From Stratiolaelaps scimitus (lineage: Eukaryota > Arthropoda > Arachnida > Mesostigmata > Laelapidae), in the NCBI GenBank assembly GCA_019614645.1, contig JABWDB010000006.1, positions 6,882,001 through 6,946,000 of the forward strand: a DNA stretch of 64,000 nt, in the 5' to 3' direction. This document shows positions 1-11,514 of the stretch, piece by piece. Position numbers and translations under genes: made by a program. The number at the start of each line of letters is the position of its first letter. The stretch's first letter is position 1. The notes under the pieces were generated by a model, which was not told where the DNA came from, did no database searches, and saw only the letters and a list, made by a program, of their open reading frames with translations.

Positions 1-483
1 TTTACTTCGTACGAGTCAATGACCTGGGCCCATATGTTTTAGATCGAGGTAGAATCTGAATTACATAACAAGCTACTAATCGCATTAATTTGTAACGAAA
101 ACCTGCAATTTTGTAACGCTTAATAATCTCAGTGACAATTAGCCACTCATTTGTGGCTATCACTGATCGAACGGAAATCAGTAACTCGCAATCCGTTGCA
201 CGTTTCGTTAAATTGTTTACGCCGATTACACAGGGACTAAAGAACAAACAACAGACTCTTCACCGGCACTCGCTGTCCAGCGCGTGTCTTCCTTTGTGGA
301 AGTTTTCTGAAAACTTCGACGGCACATTGTTCCTATATACATTTGTTTTATTGTTAGCCCAGACCGACGTCCCTTCAAGGTCGAAGCGATTCAATCGCGA
401 TTAGTGCGCTAAACGTATACCACGTTGAACTTCGGCCGAAACTATCATAGAAATACTGTTTGTATAGAATTAGAATAATGCAC
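1..483. other. No recognisable gene
   Basis: AT-rich sequence upstream of the first visible receptor exon. Two short overlapping ORFs on opposite strands show no recognisable protein signature. It probably belongs to an intron of the GPCR gene, because the exons for TM1-TM2 and the extracellular domain must lie further upstream. Confidence 0.5.
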
Positions 484-556
484 ATACATTTTCCGGGCTG
501 ACTCATAGCCAGTTTTCAGCGTCCGCGGTACAACTGCTTTCGGTATTACTTCTGCA
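484..556 (-). repeat. SINE2 fragment (3' part)
   Basis: Read on the minus strand this matches the 3' body of the SINE2 family: the CCGCGGAC/GTTAAA-like segment followed by a GAGTCAGCCCGG tail. The tRNA-like head is missing, as expected for a truncated copy. It lies about 100 bp upstream of a receptor exon, antisense to the gene. Confidence 0.7.
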
Positions 557-604
557 TGCCGCACATACTGCATGCATGCTTAACAATGCATACTACACAT
601 TTAT

Positions 605-633
605 ATATGTGTATATATATATATATATATATA
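605..633. repeat. (TA)n microsatellite
   Basis: Near-perfect TA dinucleotide run just before the splice acceptor of the first visible GPCR exon. Confidence 0.9.
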
Positions 634-653
634 ATTGTACGTTTGTGTTGCAG

Positions 654-810
654 CCGACAGCGTGTAAGGTATCGTTGTGTATCAAACTCTACTCGTCGAT
701 GGCCTCGGTCAATTGGATGTTCGTTGAAGGGATCCAGCTACACTCACGCATTACCACGTCCATCTTTCAACAGGAAGCGCCCTTCAAACTCTACTATTTC
801 ATCGGCTGGG
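654..810 (+). CDS. GPCR exon: TM3-TM4
   Basis: A 157-nt exon bounded by TTGTGTTGCAG and GTGAGACT. It starts in phase 0 and ends in phase 1 (ATC GGC TGG G). It encodes the TM3 Cys that pairs with extracellular loop 2, the WMFVEG..LHSR motif of TM3/ICL2, and the conserved GW at the start of TM4. Confidence 0.92.
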
Positions 811-3800
811 GTGAGACTGTTGCCTAGTTTCAAGCTTTATTACAACTGCTACTAGTAAAAACGACTACGATACATTTTTTAAGCAAACGCCAGCACAGTA
901 AGCGATACGATAATATCTAACGTCATTAGCTAAGCCTCCTCTTGTTCCATTTGTAATGATACACACTCTCAGTGGTCACAACGTCTATGACTTGCTCATT
1001 TGAGGGTACTTAATAGTTCAAGGTACGCGGAACCTGTCCCTAAAAATTTGATTTTTTTTCATTATACTTTTTCCACCTGATCGGGACGTGTCCATGTTTG
1101 GGCTGTATACGAGCATTACATAGAGGCTTCTTCCTTACTGTTTGCTTGCTCGCTTACTGGAAAATCCGAAAATAGAACATTTTGCGTGGTATCCGCCCCT
1201 CGCCCATTCTAAGATCTGATTTTCGCAGCTCGTTCGCCTGATAGCCTTTCCACGGCAAAAAAGCTCAGAGATAACATGACTCGATTGTGGCTGGCGCAGG
1301 TTTTCCTCTAATCCTGATAGTGGCCTGGGGTGTCAAAATGCAGGAGATTCTGCCTCATTCGACCTGTTGGGAAGGCTATCGATCGTACGATGTTGTCTGG
1401 CTGCTCACAGGACCGAAACTGGTTGTATTGCTTGTAAGTATTATCGTCACTCCTCATGATTTTTAATGACGCGATTGTATTGATCGTGGTAACGTTCCTC
1501 TCGATAAGCTCGACACGGTATAAGTTTGAGGAAGCCGCAGAAATCATAGAATGGTCAGCCTAACAAAGTATTAGCACAATCAAATGATCAATTGATAGTA
1601 CATTCATAGGGTAACTATTGTACACATGAGCAAATCGAATGAGTTACTCACACCCGGCACTAAAAAACAGTACCAGATCGTCGAGTTCCAGCAACAACCA
1701 TAGCGAGGGAGAAAGATATAAATATATATTCACAGGGCGCGAGAGGCTTCTTGTTGCTATTCTCGAACAAGAAGCTCGCCATGTTCCTAATTTTTTGTTA
1801 CATCTTTCAGCGGATACTTTTGGACGAAAGGCATATGGTCATGTTGATGAATTCCTCTAATAGATCTTCAGCCTTATTCAGTTATACGCAACCGTCGTAG
1901 TCGTTAACGTTGTTCAGATTGGTGGCGAATCGGATGTTAGCCGAAAACTGCAACCGATCCGGCAGGTACCGAGAGCTAGTGGTCTTCGTCAAGAGCCCTA
2001 ACGATTGGCATCATTTAAGTTCCGGCCTTGTGCGGCCTCATAGGTTTCTTTCCATGTATAGACTGTCTCGTCTGCCTCGATAGTGCATACGCTTTTGTTA
2101 ATTCTGCATCCGCCGGCAAATCTCGAAAAACTAAACATTTACTACTGGTACTACTGGAAATATCAGTGCAGAAAGTTTTGAGTGACTAAAAAACTTAAGA
2201 CTTGAATAAATTAAAATTAAAAAATAAATAATTTGATATATACACAAAAAAAATTAAATGTTGAATAATTAAAAATTTAAAAATTAAAAATTGTAAACTA
2301 AAACCTTTAAAAATCAAAAATTCAATAACTAGTATTTAAGAAGCCTGATAATTGACAGCAGCCTCTTAAAATACTCCAAAAACACATACGAGCTATTTGA
2401 TGACCACGGTTACCAGTGCAAGTATGCGCATAGTAAATCAAAAGTCCATACTTCTGATAGTACCACACTGAAATAGAAACAGAGAAGACTTCTCTATATC
2501 TCAGCGGTATACAAGGCTAAAATGTCGAGGGTACAATACCCGGACGCAAAATACAGGGTGTTACTCCATTGTGTTCTATTGACAATGCGACAAAAACGAG
2601 TCTCAGCCAAACAATGGCGTAACGACGGGCGGCTCAAAGCTTGCCGACTTCAGAACAAATTGCAGAGTTCAAACGCCGTCGGATACGAGCCATTTGGCTC
2701 TTCGTCGGGTGATCGCATGTCAGACGCTCATGTGAAAATTTTATGGAGGCCTTGAGCGTCATAGTATTGACTTATATGTAGAATTCTACCCCTCTGTGCT
2801 GAGTCAGTCATTAACCGTCTCGGAGTAATGATTACATTTGTATTCACCACACGAGGCAACAACAATATTCAACCGTCCATCCATATAGCGCAACTTGACG
2901 ATAAAAATCATTGCAGGAGAAGTCTTAGCCAAAGTGTCCTTAATCGATCGAATATAGTGCAAACGGCTCAAACGTGGCATTTTGTTGACCAATCACGCGG
3001 CTGCTTACCCTCAATGTAATACCAAGTCGGTATTGCGTTGAGAGTAACCTTATGCAAAATGCCAAACCATTATCCTGGGCTTCAGTTAGAGGCTGGTATA
3101 GATATGTACATAGCGAAGGCCATTTCGGCGGGGCCTTTGATTTGGGGGGGGGGGTTGAATGTGAAGGTTCTGACGTTATTTCATTTCATATTGTTCCAGA
3201 TAAACTTTGTCTTCCTGATGAACATAATTCGCATCCTCGTAACGAGGGTCAAATGCGTCACCGCTGAGAATAAGCAATTTAGGTGAGAAACACGTAGCAT
3301 TCATTGTGAATATCTTAGCGATCATTATTTGTAAGGTTTACCTATTGTATTTCTATGATTTAAGTAAGACTATCATGACGAAATGATGATTTAATTACTC
3401 AAATTAATTACAGGAGGGCGATGAAGGCAACGGTGCTTTTATTTCCACTGCTGGGTATCACTCATCTCCTGTATGGTATCAGCCCTCAGGATTACGATGA
3501 GAAGCTCAACGGTCTCTATATGATTGTCAACGCTGTATTACAATCTTCTCAGGTAGGGTGCAGGAAAAATCCTCATATTTTTATGCCAAAATAAAGATGT
3601 TTAGTCTTTATCTGGTAGCACAGTGGAAGAACGGGTGGCAATTAGCACAATATATATGTGGCATGGACTGCAGAGAGGAGACATAACATAACATTTGCAG
3701 TTTATTTCCGGAACTGCAATTTTAACAATGCTCAAGTTCTCGATTAAAAAATAGAGTAAAAGTAAGAGTGGATTATCACCAAATTGGTCATGCAATTACG

Positions 3801-6800
3801 ATTTCACAATTATAATAGATTATTCTGTCAACGGATATATACATTCACATATTCAAATTATAATAGTTACAATTTACAATTTTCAGGTTATTTGATTCAC
3901 ACAATTATATACCATTATTACTGCAATCTTTTCTTTATCTCATTGGGCAAACTTCCTGGTAGAGGTGAGCTTCCTAACCTCCTTCAGAAGCTTAGTTAGA
4001 GCAGGTAGTTACTTTGACAGCTGTAGGTAGCAGAAACTCTGTTGCCCGGCGAGAAGTTTTTCTGTCGACGACCACAATGGTGAACACGACATCCGGCGGG
4101 ATAATACCCTTGATCATTTTGAAAGCCAGAATCGCGGTGGAAACCTGACTTAACTTATCCACGGTGAGGACTCTGTATCTGCTAGAGATGTCGGCAACAG
4201 ACACTCTGCAGGTTCTTCCAAACACTGCTCGGAGTGCATCGTTTTGAATTACTCTTCCTCTATCTACTACCTCTTTATATCCATTGCCCCAGATTGACAT
4301 GACATATCCCGGCGTTGGTGTTAGCAAGGAATTATAGATAAGCAGGAGGCAATCCGTCGGAAACCCAAGTTCTCGAAAACGTCGAATGCGAGCAATTACA
4401 GCGTAGCGTTTAGGAGTGATAGCTCTCAAATGGGCAGACCATTTGAGATTCTTATGCAACAAAACACCGAGGCATTTGGTAGTGTCCGATAACGAGACCT
4501 GCTCACAACAGAATAAAACTGAGTCTACCGGTCTTGTTCTCTGAGGTGTACAAAACAGAGTAAGGCAGGTTTTCCCCGCATTGACGACTAACCAAATCTC
4601 CCAAAAATCTTTATTATATACTCCACTTTCTCTATCGCTAGCAGTAACTCAGTTTGGGCCGCCGATGGTCCGATGAGAAACAGGAGTGTCGTGTCGCTTG
4701 CGTACGTAATTGTCGTACAGGGAAAAACCTTCGGTATCTTTAATAATATAAAATTGATCAGAAGACAACGATAATAGGCTGATTTCGATTCTAGCGACTT
4801 GGCACGGGGATGCCAGCGATAAGCTTTATTGACTGAAAGCCTTAAGCGACGGAGGCCAGGGGAAATTTAAATTTGCTATGCGAGCTCGACTCAGAAGAGG
4901 CGGTCGGGGTAAAACTACGATTATATACCCTATTAAGCACGGAACCAGAACAATCAAGAGCTGTGTCAGCGTCGTCGGCATCATATACACTAAGCCAACT
5001 AAGCTTGTATAACCGCTCTTTGAAGAGCAGGACGCTCTCCCTGTCGTGTGTAACCCTTAAGGCTGGTGTTTCGGACAGAGCACTCCTAGGACTAGCGGAG
5101 ATTCTGCCTGCGACCGTAATGATAACCGGGTAGTGGTCGGAGAACAACGGGATGCGCCAGAACACAGGAGAGATATCAAGAAAATCTTCGCAATTCTTAA
5201 TAGCTATGTGGTCAATACATGTGCCAGATCTCGGACGAGTTACCTTATTGATGATAAGTTGAACGTCTCTAGATGTAAAAAAAAACGTCGAGTAACTATC
5301 ACCCGTCAACGATCTCGCCAGAAGATTGACGTTTGAGCCGCCCAAAACAATGCATGGCAGTGTGCAATTAACTGGAGGAAGCTCCTCCAGCCCGTCAAGG
5401 AGCCTATCACAGGCTAGGAAGAGATTTGAGTAGAAGCCAATGATGTGTCCCTCAAAGCTACTCTTCCTGATATGCGCTTTCACTACCCGCACCCTGCCAT
5501 CCGCATTGGTTCTGGATTCAGGAGATAGGACAGGCAAATCATGTCCATTCAGGAACAACCGGCAGCTTATCGATAGAAAATGCCCTGCTGAGTGTATGCG
5601 TATAAGGAATATGTTATTTCTGGGACATTCGCGTCCTGGCAAACTACACAAAGGTCAGCTGAGTCGCCAACGTATAGGTCTTGGACGCAAATGTTCTGTA
5701 GGACATGTTCCATAAGAAAACCGACACTAATTTCAGCGAAAAACCTGTCTGCCGTCCTACCATAGAGTTCTGTCGGTAGGAGTTCTCTTGATGTTTGTGC
5801 ATATGCCTAGTGCAAGATACCGAAATCATTTCAATCGTTAATTAAGTCTATCGTTCTTGCGTCCTTCCAACGAACAAAGAACCTCGACCGGCTTTCAGAC
5901 AACCATTCCTTGCGTATTCGGGCATCTTACGGCAGCCCGCCTGCTGAGAGCACCAGTCGATGATATTACACAGTCTGCTGGAGTCGTGCCCAACGTCTGT
6001 GCCTTCACATCAGCGTAGTCCGAGTGGGTGTCCTTCGGGAAGAACCTTCGGATACGTTGTTTTTTTTTCGACTTTTTTTAGGTGAGACAACAGTACGTTA
6101 AACAAGTCTTGTGTTAACTATTTAACGACCCTGTTGCGCTATCAGATCCGCTATATAAAACTCGCATGGGGTCCTACGAGTCGACTCATTTGCAGAGGGC
6201 ATGTAGTGTACTACACCTGATGACCCGATGGCACAATTCTTGAGCAACGTGAAACACGCTGTGGAACTAACCTTCGGAACGATATGAGAATACATTATTT
6301 CGGCTCTCGGAGCGGGATAGCGGCTCTATTCCTAATGGGCAACATGCAATATATCACCGTAAGTGCAGGGCCGTATGCATATTCGTTTGCACGGTCGTTT
6401 ATAGAAGATAATGTATCGTCAGATCCAGGCTGACTCTGTCAACGCGGTAGTTAAACAGGATTGTCAGTACTGAAAGGTCATGAATACTCGCTACGTGTAA
6501 GTAAAATCTATTGGTCCTTTGATATTCTCTAACGTAATGCTATCGGCATAATGAACCAATTGAGTTCACCTTGCTCGTTCCCTTGCTTGTTGCAGAGCAT
6601 TAAGGTGATATGATAAATCATTTGGGTCAATCCCTGAGGAGGCACCCATTGTACTGAAACACCAGTGAGTACGTGGTATGACAATGCAGCCGACGTTTGC
6701 ACATCAACGCTGTAATATATGAGATGCCAATTTTATTGTAGTGGAAATGCTTTAGGCTTGATAAACCTATTATTATTATTATTATTGTTATCAAACAAGG

Positions 6801-9800
6801 TCATTCGACGAAGTCATTGAACACCTGTACGATCCCAACGAGGAAGAGTTCAAATTCAAACAAATGTTTATTGACGGAACTGCTATATACATGCTTAAGT
6901 TCTCGTAAAAATAATAGTTAAAAGAATTATTGCAACGTATATTTTATATATAAAGGGTACACATTTTTTTTTTTTTTTTTTTTGTACAATATGTAAACAT
7001 TGGGTAAGATACAAAACAACTATCCACAAAAATATCTACATCTGATTGATAAAAAAATTTTTTCACCTCCGCTGCAAACTTTTTTGCCGAGGAGAGTGAA
7101 CGAATCTCGCGAGGAAGAGAGCCCCAGACTGCCGGCAAGCGATAAGCGAGAGCATGGCGGCTAGATTCTTTAACGGCAAAAGGTATCACAAACTCAGTTG
7201 GTCTGCGGGCCGTTCTTCGCACCACAGTGGTAATTGGGAAAGTAATGTCGTTTGGAATACGTCCCTTCGACATCTTAAAGGCAAGAAGAGCTACGTGAAT
7301 CAAATACATAACGCTCAGCTTAGGCAATTCGTACTTCCCCAGAATGTCGGCGACGGAGTCGGAGCGACGTCTGCCAAAGATAGCCCGTAGTGCGTCATTC
7401 TGAACAACCTCTCCTCTCCGAAGAATCATGCTGTAGCCTCCTCCCCAGATAGAGATCCCGTAGCACAACAGAGGTACCAATAAAACTTTATAGAGGTGTA
7501 ACAGGCCATCCACAGGAACCCCACGCTCTCTCAGGCGACGCAAGTTGGCCACCACTGCGTAGCATTTGGGCATGAAGCTCCCTATGTGGTCCTGCCAGCG
7601 CATGTTTTCATGAAGCCTAAGGCCAAGGCACTTCGCAGACGATGACCAGTGCATCGTTTCACCGGCTACCTGTGTCGGCGACACCTGCACATTTCGTTGA
7701 GGCGGGCGAAAGAGAATGAGGTTGGTCTTGGTCGTGTTGATTACCAGACCGAATCTTTCGAAGGTGTTGATAACCCCCTCCACCTTCTTTAGAGCCTCTT
7801 CGATGTCGAGTTGCAGCGATGAAGGCCGAATTCGAAACAGAAGCGAAGTGTCGTCCGCGTATGCAATGGTCCTACAAAATTTCCCACCAGCGATTTTGAG
7901 AAGAATGAAATTGACTAGAATTAGAAACATAAACGGCCCTAGAATGGATCCCTGGGGCGTGCCAATGTCAACTTCCAGCCAGTCCGATTCGATGTCCGCT
8001 ACTTTCACCGCCTGTCGCCTCGCGGACAAGTACGAGCGAAACCAGTCAACGACACCGGGTTGGCATCCAAGGCACTTCAAGGCCTGCAGGAAAAATGTAT
8101 GCCGAAGACAATTGAACGCAGCAGAGACATCCAATAAGACGCCCAGACATACCTGGTTGTTCTCAATGGTGTCAGATATTTCCTGCCACAGGTGGGCCAT
8201 TGCGAGTTCAGTCGAGCGTGCCCTACGAAAACCGAATTGACTAGCTGAGAGAAAATCTATCGAGTGAAGATATTTCTCCAGACGGACCATCACTACCTTC
8301 TCGATCACCTTGGACAAGTAATCAACCAACGAGATTGGTCGGTAATTTGACAGATGCTTCCGATCCCCCTTCTTCTTATATAGTGGTATAACTGAAGCGT
8401 CTTTCAACTTGCGTGGAAATGTCCCCCTACTCAGCGACAGATTGGCTATGTGAGCAAAAGGTCTCGCGAGCACCGCCGACGCACGTTTTACCAGAGCGCT
8501 GGGGATCCCTGCTGCGCCTGTAGACCAACTAGCCTTCGTAGATTCAAGCACTGTCTGAATCTCCACACAGTTGACTTGGGAGAACTCAAATGTGGTGTTT
8601 CGACAGGGCCAGATCGATGTAAGCTCCGGCTCGATATTATCGTCGATCCGAAGAGAGGCAACCGTTTTTGAGCCCACCGCAGCAAAATGAGTATTTAATT
8701 CATTCGCAATCTCCTGCGGACTTGTCAGTTCGCCGGATTCGATGACCAGGGCTGTTGGCAGTGCCGCTTTTTGTCTCTCCCGTCCACAGGCAGCGTTTAC
8801 AAACTCCCACAACTTCTTTGCATTCCCTTTATGTCGCCCAAACTGCTCTCGGTAAAACGAGCTCCTAGCAATTTGAAGGTCGTGTCTGTATCGACGAAGA
8901 CTATGATAATACGCCATCTTAGATTCTAAGGATCTATTTCTCAAGTACCAGCGGTATAGTTTGTTCACCGAATGGCGCAGACTCCGAAGTCTCGCATTGA
9001 ACTGGAATCTCTTTTGCTGTGGAGGTCTACGACTCACCCTGACAGTGAAACACTTATCGTATTCTCTCGTTATAATAGAGCTGAAAGCCTCGAAAGCCTC
9101 GTCCGCGTCCACCGCCTGGTAGACACGCTGCCAGCTCAGTCTGCTAGTGTTCCCCAAAAACTTCTCGATGCTAACACCATCATGTTGTCTGACTAGATTC
9201 GTCTCACTGTCATCGGCGTCCCTTAGACTAACGGAAGACCTGCCTGTGAGCGAAACGACAGTAGGATAGTGATCTGAGAAAAGAGGGGTACACCACACGG
9301 CTGGAGAGATGTTCAAGAATTCCTCACAATAACCAATCGCAATGTGGTCAATGCACGTCCCTGATGCTGGACGGGTGACCTGATCAATGATGTGTTGGAA
9401 ACCTCTTGACGAGAAGAACGATAAATAGTCTTCACAGGAAGACCTAATAAGGAGGTTCGTGTTAGAATCACCCATTATGATACACGGCAGAGCACTATTT
9501 CGCGGGATAATATCCTCGAGTACATTGAGTAAGGTGTCCCTGTACAAAGCGTGACTAGAATAGAAACCAATTAAGTAGCCAGTAAAACCAGGCTTCTTTA
9601 GCAGGACGCGCACCGCCTGTACGTTGCCATCGTCGCTAGTTCTCGTTTCTGAGTCGACTACCAAGCAGCTAGAGCGAATATAGATGCCTACGCCACCTCC
9701 TTGCCTATTGCCCTCCCGTCCCGCTCCAATGAAACAGAAATCAGAGATACCAAAGCCGCCATAATCAGCCATTTTTAACCAGGAGCGAACCTACCAGGAG

Positions 9801-11479
9801 CGAACCTACCTGATAATCGTTCTGTTGATTAATTACCATTCCATCGAACAGCTACACGAGGTGCGCGATGTACAGCCACTATCGATTCAACACATTGAGG
9901 CCTATTATTCAACACTTAGTATCCGACTGTAAAAGGCCGAGGAGCCCAGGTTCGAACTCTGCGAAGAATCCCATCAATGTTCATGCTTCCTAGTGAAATG
10001 ATGAGTCCACCTAACTTGCTATTATACATCATCATGTATCGGTAGAATGCATAATAATGTCCCAGGAGAGTTAAGTTGTTTGATCGATCGATTCAGAATT
10101 TGACGTGAGCGACTATTCCACAAGTTGATAATATTATGCGTGTCGCGAGCAAGGTACATGCCAGCAAAATTCGTTCGTGTCGAAGCTGATTATGTTACGC
10201 GCCATCAAGAGTAGACTATCGATACAGTAGGTATCTGTTTGGTGTATGGGTCAGTGAGTTCAATGATGCTTGTAAAGAAGTTTCTATATGTCTAGGCACC
10301 AGAATAATACCAACAGTCCGCACTGGCCTTGGCGCTGCTTCAAACGGATATCGACGAAAACTCAGGAACAATAGAGATGTAGAAATCGCTCTTTATTTTC
10401 ATCTGGAGGACGATACATGCATATGCTTACAATGTTTAAGGGAACGTTGTCTTGCGACTCTATGCTAGACGGGCAAACCTGTCGTCCAGACGAATTATTT
10501 CTCTCTAAATCTATGTTCTTTTAATCTATTCTCTATATATCTATCTAAAAATACATTTTCCGGGCTGTCTCACAGCCTACATTAAACGTCCACGGTACAA
10601 CTGCTTCCGGCATTGCTTCATAAGACATACACCTTTAAATGCAAATGTGCAACGGTGGAGATCGAACCCGTGCACCTACGTGTCTCTGCTCCGATTGCTA
10701 GGCGCGATATATTTTTCTCGATATCTATATATCTAAAATTGAGTAAGCTCTGCCGTGTGACGGTCTTTTTTATCGGTGTCGAACACAAAATGATTAGGCT
10801 ATCGAGATTATATGTTAAAAATCACGTGGCAAGAAAACGAAACCTTTCTTTCTCAAACGTATGTACCATGCCAGGACATGCCAAGGAATTCCAGTCGCCT
10901 CATTCTATCACAAATGAGTAACAAACACCCAATATCCTATGGTGACCTTCCTGTAGTGAATGGTAAATGTTTATTGGTTTATTAAAGGAGCTGCAATTTT
11001 ACAATGCTTAAGCTCTCTTATATGTCACACAGCGAGGCTGGAACTTGCGGCCTCTGGCTTCCGACAGCCAGAGACTTAGCCGTCCAAGCCACCGCGCTGA
11101 CGGTGTATATATATATATATATGTATGTATATATATGTGTCTGTACATGTGGGTATATAGAATAGAATCGAATAATGCTTTGATTTCGTGTTATTGCATG
11201 CGTAGCAGTCATATACACTACATCGGTGGAGTGTCTTGCAAAGGCTCTGGGATCGCTATTGAACCGTTTGAGGTGAACATTACAAGCACGTCATACTGCC
11301 ATTAATATCTGTTCGTGGTCATAACGCAACCGATTACTGCTGGCCGATATCTGCACTCAACACGACTCGCTGAAATAGCAGGATACCACCATATCCTCGC
11401 GTATCGCGGCAGTGGATTTCCACCCGTCATTGCGCATATGCGTGGTCTGATATCAGGATAACTTAATAAAATCGAATAG

Positions 11480-11514
<35 letters not shown>

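Noticed and set aside
7716..8240. 174-codon plus-strand ORF
   Set aside because: Antisense shadow of the LINE-A reverse transcriptase.
9935..9975. B-box-like GGTTCGAAC with a SINE1-like left flank
   Set aside because: No SINE1 tail follows, so the match is too short to call.
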